From: Bimuria novae-zelandiae CBS 107.79
Taxonomy: Eukaryota; Ascomycota; Dothideomycetes; Pleosporales; Didymosphaeriaceae
Direction: 5' to 3'
NCBI GenBank assembly: GCA_010015655.1
Contig: ML976666.1
Location: 176,153-240,152 of the forward strand
Length of the DNA stretch: 64,000 nt
Of this stretch, positions 33,037 through 45,996 are shown piece after piece. A program made the position numbers and the translations under genes. The first letter of the stretch is position 1. The number at the start of each line of letters is the position of its first letter. A model generated the notes under the pieces. That model saw only the letters and a list, made by a program, of their open reading frames with translations, did no database searches and had not been told where the DNA came from.

Positions 33037-35704
33037 GGATAGGTAAGTGAGCTGTCGGAGGTGCAGGTATACAATGCGCAGTCCAAGGTGCCCAAGGTAG
33101 AAGCAAAAACAATGAATGAGGTTTCAACGTTAGTAGTAAGTAGTTGGGTGGAGGTTCGAAGCAAGAGCGCACAGAGCAGCCGCGATGCCCAAATGGCAAT
33201 TTCGTTTGGTTGGCAGGGAAGGCACGACTGGTGAAGGTTGGTTGTTTGTTGTGCGACCAACGGAAGGCGCACACGGATCGCGCACGGAAATGGGTCCACG
33301 GTTTCTTCCAAGCGACCGCGGTATTACGAAAACCAGAGTTTCACAGAGAACGGCCGACCAGGGACGTTTGGAGTTGACCTGACGGATTGGTCACGATACT
33401 GGATGAGCCTGATCGCCATCAACCGGGACTTCAGACACTTCACGAGCAAGTCCATCGCAATGGGTGCATTTATCGTAACCATGCCGAGCTCAAACCGTCG
33501 AAAGCGTGTCAAGATGTATATTAACATCTCCACACGAACATCTGAACGAAATGTTCTGCCATTATACATCTTCATACAGCATGGTCGCTTATTTTTTCAA
33601 TAGCGAACTGCGTTATAGAACCGCGTCGCTGTTGCAAGCTTTCGAGAACGGGGAAGAGCAACTTTCAAGTGAGATGGTAGCGCCCACCCTGCGCCTCTCC
33701 TCTCTCGTAGAAATTTCCAACTAAAGAGACCCAGCGAGTAGACGCTATAGGAAGACAAGGCATAGGTCCACGGCAAGTAGCGATGGCAGCTATCGGGGAG
33801 TACAGCGGGATCAAAGAAGGAAATGAGAGGTTGAGGCAAGCTATTGTGATCCTACGAGGACAGAGGGATAGAACGGATGAGCTTGGCTAGGATCCGAGGG
33901 CCTTTTCAGCTGGTCTGGTGGTGGGTTGCATAATAGTGTTTCTGGTGTTTCTTGTGCCTTCGCGGTTTGCGATGGTGGAGCAGATATGTCAAAAGGTACG
34001 TGAGCAAGAGCTGTAGTAGACGAAGCGCATTATGTAGATGAGTAGGTCCTTGTATTGCTGAAGTTGGAAGTGTGCCATGACTATCTGCCCCAGCGCTGTT
34101 GGAATCTCAGGTGCAAATTACAAGACATTGCCTAGGTAGGTGTGTATCTTCCTCCCATCATCATAATCCCCCGTCCCCCCTAAATGGTTCCTTGTTTCCT
34201 ACATCACCGCATACGCACGGTAAGGCGTCCTTCCGCCTTCCTAGTACACCTCCCGCACGACGGCGGGCTGATCTTCTTTTCCCACAGGCGAGGACATGTA
34301 CGTAAGTACGGATTATTACTGAGCAGCGTCGTCACGCTTCGTAATCGGTAATGCCGTATCGAGAGGAGGTGGCAAGGGTGGAAGAGGACTTCGGTGTGGT
34401 TTGGAGAACAGGTGTAGGAGTAGTGAAAAAGTAAGCACATGGCGAGTGCATGCAATGTGATGACAGCGAGATTCTTAGAGAAGAGGAGATTGAGAATTGT
34501 TATCCGTGTTCGCTCGTGGAAAATGATTCCGATAGAATAACAACCAAGACGTAGTATCAAGCGTGAATCGTCACGAAATACACTCCTGCGAAGGCCCGGC
34601 GGAATCTCTCCCTTTTCATGCAAAAAGCCCTCCTACACCCGACGTACCGTCCCTTTACCTCACCACACATAAGTCCAGATACTCGTCACGAGCTCGCTTG
34701 CCCGATGGAGCCCCCAATCCCCGGATGCATAATCAACGCCCGTGAATAAGTACCTACACGCCCAGCCGGGCCGTCTGCACCCTACACTTCTACCCACTCA
34801 AAACCTGAAAGTCCCGGCCTACACATATGCTCCTGCTGTCGACCTTCATCTGTTTGCTCTCATCCCCATCACTAGGATAGACAATCGATACTTCCTCCCG
34901 TCTTCACGGCGCTCGGCAAACGCTCGCCTAACGTGCCTCATCCGCACAGCTAAACCATTGAGTATCCAACATTCCACGCCCTCCTAGAATTATTCGCCCA
35001 GAACGCTTGTTTGTGCAGCGAGGGGGAGTGTCCGCAAGGATGGCTACCGCCGACAGCCTGGTAATCTCTCCGTTGGGCATGCGGGCCGATACGATTGGCT
35101 GCAACCCGCTTGACAGGTCGGGAGGACAGGCGGGAATGTTGGTGCCTAAGATAGGGCTGGCGCGTGGGACAGGGCGGTGGAAATGGTTGGGTGGGCGGGC
35201 CGGCGTGCGGCGTTTGTGAGCAAACTGACGGAGCTTTTGGGTTTGGGGGAATGAATGGGCATGAGAGGGGAAAATGAGGAGAGGGGATTGAAGGACTGTG
35301 GGGTAGGAGGTGTCTGGTGGATTGCTTTGCAAGGGCACTTTCGGGATGGAACTGAACGACGATGGATAGTATTGATAGTTGTCACTGAAGAGTCATGTAC
35401 TGTGCGAAATATGAGGGTACGCGTGCGTTATGACGTGGCTTGGAGAAAGAAGGACTGAAGAATTCATGAAGTTGCGCGTCATTGCAACTACGAACAGGGT
35501 ATTGCTTTCCAACATCAAATTATCTTTTCACCCAACAAGAACCAGAGAACAAAAAAATGCGCACGATAGACCGAGGAACATGAATTGTGGGTACCTTCGC
35601 AGCTTCTCCAAGCCACGGCATAACGCAGTACAAGAACGCAGTAAGGACCGAGGAACAGGTCATCCAAACTCTGTAGACCGACAAGCTCCTTATCATGTAA
35701 ATTA
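33037..35704. other. 2.7-kb region without a recognisable gene
   Basis: Open frames here are short, overlap on both strands and show no domain, signal peptide or codon pattern. This is the longest gene-empty stretch outside the AT-rich block, and its composition is near normal. It may hold long untranslated regions or a non-coding transcript. Confidence 0.45.
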
Positions 35705-36541
35705 CTATCTGTAACCTCGTCGACCGTAGGCGTAACCTCCATAGCCACTACGGCCGCCAGAGTCGTAACGATCAAGCCCGTAGGAATCAGTACAATATTC
35801 ATCATCTTCTTCAAAGTCGCTCTCATAGTCATCACCCAGTTCATCAAATTCATCGTCCTCGAACAGACCGTCGTCGTCATCGTCCCAGTCTGTATAGCCC
35901 CTGTACCCCCTGTTATACGGCGAGGAGCGGTATCCGTCATCCATGTCGCTCTCGTACTCGTCATCATCTGACATGTAGTCTTCTTCGTCGTAGTAAGGAT
36001 GCCGCTGATACGGCCGACGTCGATTTGAAAATGATGAGTAGTTGCGATAGCTCGGCGAATATCGAGAAGCGAGTCTCCCGTAGCCGCGACCATAATCGAG
36101 CGGTGATCTTGAGGGTTGTCGCGAGTAGAGACCACGGTAGGAGTTGGCTCGTAGACCTAGCCCGCGCAGTGAGGAATACGGGCGAGAACCGTAGCCGCCG
36201 TGGCCGCCGCCGTAGTAGCCGCCGTAAGCCGAGCGTCCAAGGCGAGGCGTCCGTCCACCGCCAAAACCGCCAAAACCGCCATAGCCACTTACACCGTACC
36301 CGCGTTGATAAGGATTCGCGTACATTCCAGCTCCTAGCATGCCTCCCATGGCCCTCCCTCCTTGAGCCATTAATCTGAGATAGGAGCGAGCAGTGTTGTT
36401 GAACGGGTCGGGATACCGTTTCCCATAAGGGTCCGGTCGTCTGAGAGCCATTTGATTCATTTGATTCATTTGTTGTCGATTTGGTGAGGTGTAGCGTGCG
36501 AGAGCGTTGCTTTGGCGCTTTTTCTTCCCAAAGAAAGGCAT
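35705..36541 (-). CDS. Gly/Tyr/Arg-rich protein with an acidic tail
   Basis: A single exon of 278 residues starting MPFFGKKKRQSN. Residues about 70-130 are Gly/Tyr-rich (YGVSGYGGFGGFGGG, AYGGYYGGGHGGYG). Residues 120-190 are Arg/Ser/Tyr-rich. Residues about 190-255 are strongly acidic (EEDYMSDDDEYESDMDD, DWDDDDDGLFEDDEFDEL). The end returns to Gly/Tyr (SGYGGYAYGRRGYR). There is no signal peptide or known domain. Such composition suits a disordered protein that could phase-separate or bind RNA. The continuous frame with consistent bias makes a real gene likely; the function is unknown. Confidence 0.65.
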   Translation of the reverse strand: MPFFGKKKRQSNALARYTSPNRQQMNQMNQMALRRPDPYGKRYPDPFNNTARSYLRLMAQGGRAMGGMLGAGMYANPYQRGYGVSGYGGFGGFGGGRTPRLGRSAYGGYYGGGHGGYGSRPYSSLRGLGLRANSYRGLYSRQPSRSPLDYGRGYGRLASRYSPSYRNYSSFSNRRRPYQRHPYYDEEDYMSDDDEYESDMDDGYRSSPYNRGYRGYTDWDDDDDGLFEDDEFDELGDDYESDFEEDDEYCTDSYGLDRYDSGGRSGYGGYAYGRRGYR

Positions 36542-37795
36542 ACAATGCCTTTGATGTTCGCGTGTTCGACCTATTCTACAAGGTGAACAACGTAGATGGG
36601 ATTATGTTGGCGAGATGTCGTAGTGACGGGTAAGGAGATATGGACGAGGCAGGGACACTGAGGAACAAACTTTGGGCGACCAAAAGTCAAGTGACAATGA
36701 CAATTTCTGTATGACGAGTGCGATCGCTAAGTAGCAAACCGCATAGATTGAGGGAAAAGTGGGATGTTTGGTTACTGGCGAAGACTCCGTCAGACGCATT
36801 GTAGAGCAAATTCGGCGGGGCTCTGATATGATAGAGGACTTCTTATAAGGCGTCATCTGCGCTCGCATGTCGCGGCAATCATGAGCCGGTTAGTCGATGG
36901 CACCTATGGGTTGGTGTTATGATGATCACGGATTGAAGGCTATGGCAGCGAATCGCCATGGCTTCGTTCAACGTGAAGTGTGGCTTGATTGGATGGTGAT
37001 CACCGTTGGAAGCAAACATTTGCCACGGGCCCGTGGATCTCAAGTTGCGCAGACGCAAAGGCTAAGAAGCAAACATGGTGGAGAACGCTCAATGTTGTTC
37101 GCCGTGGGAAAGCCGGCGAGAAAGGAGCTGCACTGAACAAGGAAGGCATGACTCCAGGAAGGAATTTGAGGGTAAGAGCGATGAGTGACCGTGAACCAGT
37201 GTTGTACCATGTAGACCGGCTGCACTCGGTGCACTGAATCTGCAGGCTGAAAAGGGGCTGGCGATGCACGCGGCGGGTCAGCGAGACGTGCGTGCTGCCG
37301 CTCCCGGGCGGGCCTTTGAAGTCGGGAGGGCAGCGGCGGTTCTAGTGGGGGGGCAGGTGCTGCAGGCTCCACTGGTCAGATGGTGGAAGGCGCGCCGCTC
37401 GAAAAAGCAGGCAAGGCCGAAATGATACAATGACTAGTGTTGTCGCGTGCAGTATCCGTGGACGCGTCAGAAACCATGACGGGGGCTGGTTTCGCCAAAT
37501 TTAACGGCTCACGTGACTTCTCGGTTACGCAGGTGGAGACGTTCGATGTTCTTTCCATGGGGCGGCGACTCTACAAGAGCTTCTTCCTTGTGGCATCTCG
37601 ACACACGCAATCCGCTGTACTACGAACACACGTGAGCGACAATTCACCAACACTCCTCTCATACGCGCTCAGCTGCAAGCTCTCTACCTCTACCTCTATC
37701 GTGGTCGCACCTTCCCGTTCGCCGCTCCCACACAGCTATCTCTTCGACATTCACTGCGCGCTGCTCGATCGGCAGTCCTATATACCTCCTTTGCC
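36542..37795. other. Divergent intergenic region
   Basis: 1.25 kb between the Gly/Tyr-rich gene (minus) and the GYF-domain gene (plus). No gene is recognised. The part before 37796 is CT-rich and contains a CACGTGA at about 37509. Confidence 0.5.
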
Positions 37796-40700
37796 ATGGC
37801 ACCTGCATCTTTCGCGTCTGCTGCGGCAGGAACCACCGCCAGCTCGTCGCGGGCTGATTCGGGCGGCGACTGGTAAGTGCAGCCGTTTTCTTCGCCTTGT
37901 ACTTTGCACGATGCACCGTTCATCTTCGCATAGCTACCAACAGATTCGCTACCCCGCGCAATACCGCATCACTCTTCAGCATCGCTAGTCTGTCGCTATA
38001 ATTATGCCGTATGCTACCTAGCCTCCTCGATCTTGCATCTAACGAATACAGGCCTCGCCGTACTAATGGTGCCACGCAAACATTTCGCCGACCCTCACAT
38101 GCACCCACCCTTTCCGGCTCGACAGCGCAGTCCTCCCGCGATGCCAGCGGCCCCCAGAGCACATCCGCTTCGAATCCTGGCGTATACGTGCCGCCGCACG
38201 CTCAATCTGGCCGCTCTGGAGAGGGCCGGTACGCTCGAGACCAAATGTTGCACCTGTTCCGATCGCATGAGGAGTCAGATGAGCTACGAGATGGTCTTTC
38301 GGATCTTTATGTGGGAAACTGGGAACCGAACATCTCGAACGGCAGCTCAGTCTCTAATTGGGGCCGCAAGGACGACCACGGCAGGGAGGGCCAAGGTGGG
38401 GTCGACCTGTGCTGGGACAGAGATGGGAACGTTCAGCCGTTAGGTCTCAACAACCTTAATGAGGACGAGAAAGAGGTATGTTCGAGGTTGATGCGTGTTT
38501 TGCTTGGTCCCGGGCTAATGTTTGGTTTCTCGCTTAGGTCTTTAACTCTTCGGTCAATTCCCCTCTCAAGCCGCCCGCTCAAAACTCGAACAAGGATGGC
38601 ACGCCGAAAGACGGGTTATCGTTGCGCAAGACGTCCGTTTCGGCAGGCGGCCCGTATGGGCTATCCTCTCCTACAAGTGCTCGGCCAGGGCCGCGTCGCC
38701 GCGACACCGGCGACGCATTCCCTTTTCCTTCGAGTGGGCTAGCGTCGCCATCGGTATCGAGGTTCGCGAGAGAGGAATCCAGCGCAGTGACCCCACCGCC
38801 GGCTCTGGTGCGTCGGCGCACTGACTTCAAGGAGCAAGCTACAGGCGGCTCGGCTGAGGAGCGCGACAAGGACAAAAACACGGCTGAAAATGCTGGTCCA
38901 CTTGGTACTCTGAAGCGCTCTACGACCGGAACGTTTACTGCGAGCAATGCTTCGTCTCCATGGGCTGCCACACAAAGTGCCGGCTTCTCGCCGATGGGCG
39001 CCTTTGGGAGCATCGCAGCCCCGCCATCTGACAAGAAGCCAGGTTTCGGCAGCGTACGCAGCGAGAGTAGATTCAAAGGTCTCATGAACAAGAGCAGCGC
39101 TGAGGATGTGGGAAAGAGCCTGGCGGATAAGTCATCCATGGGCAACTTCGGAGCCGCTAACGACGGGGTTCCATCCACGCAGACTTCTTCCTGGGCAGAG
39201 TCGCGTTCGAACCGACCGATGAGTCACGACACAGACCCTTACGCCGAGGATGACCTTCGCACTGGAAGCGCAGCCTTAGGGGGCGGGCAGGATCTGAGCC
39301 CACCCCGTCAGCAAGGCCAGGGGGCCTTTGGCACCCCTCTTCGTCCAGACCCTCGTGATGATACTGGATTTTCTCACTTTGGAATGACGGCGGATAACAC
39401 GGGCTTGCGTGACATCTTCCATGGCAGAGATAATTTCACCCATTCAACGCCTCAGCACCGCAGCGGAGGAGGCCATGAGCCAATGAGCCCGACTGACACG
39501 AACCCATTCGCAAGCCCGAATCATGTCCGACATGACCATGACGACGACGCAGATACAGATGGATCTGATCCCCAGAACGCTCATTACCCCGGAATGGGCA
39601 GCTTCCAGGTAGATTCTCAGATAGGATCTGGCCTCCACCAGCATCCTTTTGGCGGTCTCGGAGGTCTAGGAAGAGTACCCGGACCGTTCGAAATCGCAGC
39701 AAGCGACCGTAGCCAGACGTCGAGCGTGGGTCCTTCGCGCAGCTTTCCTACGCTTCCAGGTTTAGGTGGCTTGCCGGGACTAGGAGGGGCTTCAGCATGG
39801 TCTACTGGCCAAACAATTGGAACACCAGTTCACGAACGCGGTTTAAGAGGTGGCCTGGAGGGTGTGCTTGGAAATCTAGGAGAAGCGCAGTCTCCGAGTT
39901 TGACAGGGCTAGGAAGTGGCTCACTCTTTGGGTCTACTCACGGTGGAACATTGGGACGCTCAAGCAGACTAGGCTCTCTCTTTCCAACTGCAACCCAGGA
40001 CCAGATGCGGTCCGGCGATCAGTCCCGACCAGGTGACGATACCTCGAGCCAGGGAGACCGTCAGCAGAGCATGACGGGAACCTTTGGTCGCACTGCTTTT
40101 GGTATTCAAGCTCCCGCTCGTGACACTGACAGCCCGTTCCGGACTGGGCGGAATGTTTTCGATGATTTTTCTGGAGGCCACCATGAAGACCCAATTGGGT
40201 CTGGATTTGGTCAAACTTCAGCAGCTAGCCAGACCTCGAACTTAGCGACGACCTCTTTGTCGATGACCGGCCTGAATCAAACGCGTACCGCGCAGCCCTC
40301 TGCACAGACTCCTGGGATCAACAGCCCAGCTTCGAACCTTCCGCCACCTCCTCAGCAGCGCACAATGGTCATGCCAGACAGGATGCGCTGGATCTATCGT
40401 GACCCCTCGGGTGGCGTTCAAGGCCCGTTTTCTGGTCTAGAGATGCACGATTGGTACAAGGCCGGGTACTTCTCTCCTGAACTCTTGGTCAAGAAGCAAG
40501 AGGATCCCGATTACGAACCTCTGTTACAACTTATCAGGCGTATTGGTAACTCCAGGGAGCCCTTCCTCGTACCACAAATCGGGATACCGCATGGCTCTCC
40601 CTCTACTTCGACTCCGGGAAGCACCTGGACGGGAAACCCCACTCCTGGTCCTAATGGAGGCGCCCAACCACCGTTCGCTAGTTCATTCCCTAGCTTCGGT

Positions 40701-42788
40701 ACTACTTTGACGGCCGAGCAACAGAACGCCCTAGAACGTCGAAAGCAAGAGGAACAATATCTGATGGCTCGACAAAAGGAACACCTTGCCCAACAGCAAG
40801 CAATGGCGAAACAACAAATGGGCATTGGTTCGCACGGCATTTTGCCGCATCAGCTCCAGCACCACTCTAGTGCCCACAGCCTTCACAGCCAACCGAGCTA
40901 TGGTAGCATCACTTCACCGGGCGGTTTCCAACCTACCCCAGGTCAAGGTCCTCTTCCGGGAGTTCCAACTGTCCCCGGTTTACTCGACAATGCCTTTAGG
41001 CCAGCGCCCGTTCCCGGTCTTGGACCTATTGGACCCAACGTAGATGCACTCGGCAACATAAGGGAAGAAGATATGCCGTCAATGATGGACCGACTCAACC
41101 TTGGCCGCCCAGCCCAGCCATCATTTGGCGCTAACCCACCACAGTTCGGGCAACAACAGGATTCCAACACACAAGCCCAGCAGGTTGTTCAGATGCTGAA
41201 CGATCGCGCCCGTCTCCAGCGAGAACAAGCCGAGCATGATGCTCTCCAGCGCAGTGGGCAGAACGATCAACAGGCTGCTCAAGCATCAGCGGATCGATTG
41301 CAGCAATTTCAAGATCTCAGGGTGCAAACTGACCTCGGGCAAAATTCCGCTAACATTGCTCCCCCAGAAGGCGTGATCGGAAAGCCTCTTAGTTCTGCTG
41401 CCGAGCAGGGTAATGCGGAGCCAGAGCCTGACCACGACGAAGAGGAAAGAGCCCAAGCAACACACCAGGATGAAGCAACTTCCTCCAGAAATGAGCCGCT
41501 GTCCTTGACCGAGCAAGTCCAAAAGGCAGCATCAGCCAAGCAGACGCCTCAACCTCAATCAGCCTGGAACAAGGTCGAGCCGGCTATTCATCCCTTCCCT
41601 CCACCACCATCTCAATCACCACTACCTGCACCTGCAGCCCAGCGGAAGCCCATTGTTGCCGACTCGCTTGCGGGCGAATCGCGATCACGCTCTGAAACGC
41701 CCTCTGCAGACACCCCCAGCGCTTCGATCGCTCCATGGGCCAAGGAACCATCGGAGGCGCCGCGTGGACCATCACTGAAGGAGATTCAAGAAGCAGAAGC
41801 TCGAAAGGCTGCTGAGCGCGAGGCAGCTGCGGCGCAAGCTCGGCGTGAAGCTTTTGAGAGGGAGTTGGCGGCGCAAGCGCAGGCTTCTGCACCTCAGCCC
41901 GGTCTCCCCTCAAGCTCGACGTGGGCAAGCGGAGCGTCACCCGTTACACCTGGAGCTGGAAACGCATCTGCTTGGGCCAAGCCGCTCGCGGGCAAGACAC
42001 CTGGCCAGCCAACTCCTGCCGCGAAGAAGACTCTTCAACAGATCCAAAAAGAGGAAGAGGCTCGAAAGCTGAGAGCCGCCGCGCAAGCTACCGCGAACTC
42101 CTTCGGTGCTCCCACCCAAAGTCTGTCATCTGGGAAACGATATGCAGATCTTGCTAGCAAACAGACGGCCATTGCACCAGCGGCTGGGGGCGGCGCCTGG
42201 ACTACTGTGGGTTCAAGCGGAAAAGCGAAGGCTCCGGTTGCATCACCCGCTCCTCCTGCTGCTATGCGATCTGCCAGCAGCAGTGTCGTTCCCGCAGCCG
42301 TCAAGAAGCCTGCTGTGGTCCGTAGCACAACTAGTGGCCAGGCTGCCGGACAGGCTAATGCCCAAGAGGAGTTCAAGAAGTGGGCCGCAAACGAAGTTCG
42401 TGGTGATCTAAACAAGACTATTAATGGTATGTGATTTTCGAGTGCTACCTAGAATTTACAAGCTAACAAGGACACAGCCGAGGAATTCATTGCCACGCTA
42501 CTCAGCTTCCCATCCGAGCTCGAGCTCATCACAGAAACAGTCCACTCTGCCACCCATAACATCGACAGCCGCCACTTCGCCGAGGAGTTCCTGAGGCGAC
42601 GCAAGCTTGCTGACAAGGGCATCATCGATGAGCGCAATACCTCCAGCCCGGCTGAGAACAAGTCCGGTGGTGGCTGGAGCGAGGTCGCCAAGAAGGGAAA
42701 CCCGAACACGCAGCAGCAACAGCAGAGCACGCTCGACAGCGGTAACTTCAAAGTCGTTGCTGCCAAGAAGAAGGGCTCGAAGCGTTAG
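37796..42788 (+). CDS. GYF-domain protein
   Basis: Exons 37796-37872, 38052-38475, 38538-42426 and 42478-42788 give 1566 residues. The protein is mostly disordered, Ser/Gly/Pro/Gln-rich. The GYF domain lies at about residues 785-850: RMRWIYRDPSGGVQGPFSGLEMHDWY, then GYFSPELLVKK. It carries the W-x-Y-x-D-P-x-G..QGPF..M..W signature that binds proline-rich (PPG-phi) ligands. Downstream are Gln-rich coiled stretches (ERRKQEEQYLMARQKEHLAQQQA) and an Ala/Arg/Glu helix (EIQEAEARKAAEREAAAAQ). The conserved C-terminal part (EEFIATLLSFPSELELITETVHSATHN) occurs in Smy2/GIGYF-like proteins. By analogy it may work in mRNA repression or vesicle transport; the sequence cannot decide. Confidence 0.88.
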
Positions 42789-44465
42789 GCGCGTGCCGAA
42801 GAGGGAAAGCTGAAGGCGAATATTTCGGTCGATGATGTGACGGTGTACAGTACATTGGCGGCAGAGGAAACTTTGTGACGAGTTGGGAGAGCGGCAACTG
42901 GCTGAATACGCGGTTCTGGCTCAAATATTGGCTGTGACTGATTGAGCATCTGGACGTGGTCTATCTGGTGTAGGTTGGATCGCAAAAGCCGAAAGGCAGG
43001 ATGATAAAAGTTTAAGGAAAGGAGATAGGAAGGTGCCAGCACGGCTATAACGGCTATAGCCACAATGGGACCTGCTACGAAAGGTCTTGAGAGCGGAATC
43101 CAGCGTGTTCACTTCGCCACCAAAGGAGCGTGTTGTTAAGCACTGCGTGCTTGGTAGCGCATCGTAGTGTAGTGTAGATGTACTCCTTGCTGGCTCCTGC
43201 CTCATATGCCATGACCATGCTGCATAATGAGAGGAGCTGAACGTTTCGTGGTCTCTCTGTGTCCCACTATCGTGTCCCTTCCCTACTTTGTCATAGCATC
43301 GCTCGATGTCACGATAAACGCAGTAGTGTAGCTAATGCATCTACAGATAAGTGGTCCTCCACGCTGGTTGGTAGCAGACGCGTGCGTACTGTGTGTGCAA
43401 ATCGCACTTAGTTGAGCGCCTTCAACATGGAAGTAACGTACAGTGATAGAGAGCCATTCCGTGGATCATAGTCCACGCCGACCGGTCATCTATATATCTA
43501 TCCTTGCGCCGACCCACCTCATCCATCCGGGCGGGCGAGTAGGAAACCGGCGCCTCCGTGACGGGTGTTGAAAAGAGCCAGGTCCGGTAAGTGGTGTGCT
43601 GAAGCAATCCACGCAGAACGTGGCTAAGTAGCACCGAATGTCCCAAATCCGTTCTCCAGGCACCCATCGCACATGTAGGCACCCGAACAGTGATATTTGA
43701 TGATTCGACGAGGTTCTGGCGTTAAGGTGTAGCATGTGGGCTGGATGTATGGGACGCGCAAAGGGGCCGCGAATGTCTCAGCAGTGAGCGTGCGCATCTA
43801 TTTCCGACCTCGCTGCTCCTGTGCTTGGGAAAGCGCATTATTACCCTGGTATCACGAATGTATGGAGACGACGTAGATGCGAAGAGAGACGGTGTATGCA
43901 GTGCGGGATGAACTCCAGACATCCAATTTGGATGTGTAGAACCGAGATGACAAACTGTTTAGTACAACACGTGAGGGTTCGCACGGTCTTCGATTACGAT
44001 GCGACACGGCATTTCGCATTTATATGAGGGGCGGTGGCATTCGACGCCAGCCTATGTTCCAGTTGTGTACAAAAGTCTCAAGAGATCAAGTGGCGCATTA
44101 CAACACGCTCTTCAGCGCACCGCGACAGGAATATCAATAAGATGGTATACAGAAAAGTTGACGCTATCCAAAGAAGCAGTGTGGGGAATCCATAAGAAGC
44201 ACGCGTAAGTGCATGCGCCGCCCGCTATCCCTCTACCCTAAACGCCACGAGTGGATGCGGGAAGCCTGAGCACTCACTACGTAGAACGTGTGCGTGCTTT
44301 ACTCAGTACGCCGGTGCGCCCTCAAACGACACATCAACACCTCAACGCCGTCTATGATTTCAGATGCTGTCCGGCTCCGTCGTCGAATGCGAGCTCTATG
44401 GGTACCTCTTGCTAGACGCACACACAGATCAGCCGAGATCGGAGGAAAAAATGTGATGGCGGTAT
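42789..44465. other. Convergent intergenic region of 1.7 kb
   Basis: No gene is recognised. Frames of up to 127 codons lack family features. The stretch is long for two convergent 3' ends and could hide a non-coding RNA. Confidence 0.45.
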
Positions 44466-45996
44466 TCAGGGCCACCAACTCCTTCGAACCTGCTCCGCCA
44501 CACTCGGTTCGTTGTTTGAGCCCTCGTTCGTACTTGACTGCCCCGGCTGCGCGCTGGATCCGGTGTTGTTGTTGTTGGCAGGTGGTGGCGGTGAGGATCC
44601 GGGTACGACGAAGGGATTCTGCAGGGAGCCCTCGCCGGCAACGACAAAAGCGCCTGGCATGGTTGCGGTAGGATCAGCACCGGAAGTTGTTGCGTTGCCG
44701 CTTGAGGAAGCGTTCTTAGGCGCATTCTCATCACGCTTTGTGATGCCCTTGCGACAGTGAGGGCAGGTATCGTGCTCTTTCAGCCACGCAGCCACGCACT
44801 GGTGATGGAACCAATGTTTACAGGGCAGCTCGGTGACCTCCTCTTCCGGCAGAACCTCGTCCATGCATATACTACAATCGGCTTTTCCGTCGTCGCCAAA
44901 CATTTCCACTGTGACCTTTTTCCGAGGCAGGGCGTCGATGTCGGCTTGTGATGCTGGACCCGGAGCGTTGCTGGTGGCGGTTTGCTCCATGAGCTGCGAG
45001 ATGATACGGTCCATGGCTTCTTGGGAAGTAACGAAATCTCCGTGCTGCCCACCGCTCATGGCAGCGAACAGGCCCATGAGCGGGTTCATGGGCATGGCGC
45101 CGAATTCGTGATCGTGGGGGCCATGAGGACCGTGAGGGTGGCCGTGGCCTCCTCCGCCTGGTGTGGGCTCACCAAAGGCTGCGAACAAGCCAGCGAGGAC
45201 ACTGGGAACACATTAGCGAAAGAAGACGGGTTTGAACGTTGAGAAGCTCACTTGCTGATGTCATCTACCGGCTCCAGGCGCGGGCCGGGATTGTCACCGT
45301 CGCGTGGATGTAGACGTGCGCCAGGGGTGTAGGTGAAGGTTTGTCGGTGGACATGCGGACCATTATCAGGGCCGGAGCGCGGAGCTGAGCCACCCTGACC
45401 ATCGCCCGCCTCAGCCTGCCCCTGCCCTTGTGCCTGTCGCTGAGGGCCCTGAGGGCCACCTTGTAGCAGGTTTGTGAGGAACGAAGTGAGGCCGCCAATG
45501 GTCGTGGGCCCGTTACCGTTCTGGCCAAAGGTGAGAGGGTTGATGGGAATGGTATGGGACATGGTGGCAGTGATACGGTATGTGTTGGGGCCAGTGTTGT
45601 GCATTCGAGCGTTCTGGAATTGCATCTGGCTGATGTCGGCCTCCTCCGGGTCCTCATTATTCGCCACTCTGAAATGGTTGTGGTCGTGGAGAAGATCGTG
45701 CGGGTCGGCTTCTTCTAACGAGGGCATAGAATTGTCATCGTCGTCGACGTCATCGAAGTGCTCGTGCTCGAAGGTGCCATTGTCACGAGGGTCGTTGTCG
45801 GCTTCTATCTGTGATTCTACGTCAGCGCACTGCATCGTGGCCGGGCTGAAGGCGCACCCACGATTTCGGTAAATTCCGACCCGCATTCTGGACAGATTAT
45901 GCCGCGCTCATCGCGATACCACTCGTCATGGCACTCATGGCAGAACATCATCTCCCGCTGGCCGGCGCCCGGCCGGGCCGTCGTTGACTCGCTCAT
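44466..45996 (-). CDS. RING-H2 E3 ubiquitin ligase with an N-terminal zinc ribbon
   Basis: Exons 45862-45996, 45252-45808 and 44466-45201 give 475 residues. The N-terminus holds a zinc ribbon (MFCHECHDEW and IICPECGSEF), as in RNF115/RNF126-type ligases, where it recognises ubiquitin or BAG6 clients. An acidic stretch (DDVDDDDNSMPSLEEADPHD) and disordered Gly/Pro/Gln segments follow. The RING-H2 at about residues 337-378 reads CSICMDEVL, ELPCKHWFHHQC, TCPHC, the C3H2C3 pattern. The tail is Asn/Ser/Pro-rich. A role in protein quality control is plausible from the domain pair. The first intron was placed with acceptor ATCACAG because that keeps TEI-IEADNDP in frame. Confidence 0.88.

Noticed and set aside
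38579..39178. 199-codon minus-strand ORF opposite the GYF gene
   Set aside because: Lies wholly antisense to a well-supported coding exon and has typical mirror-frame composition.
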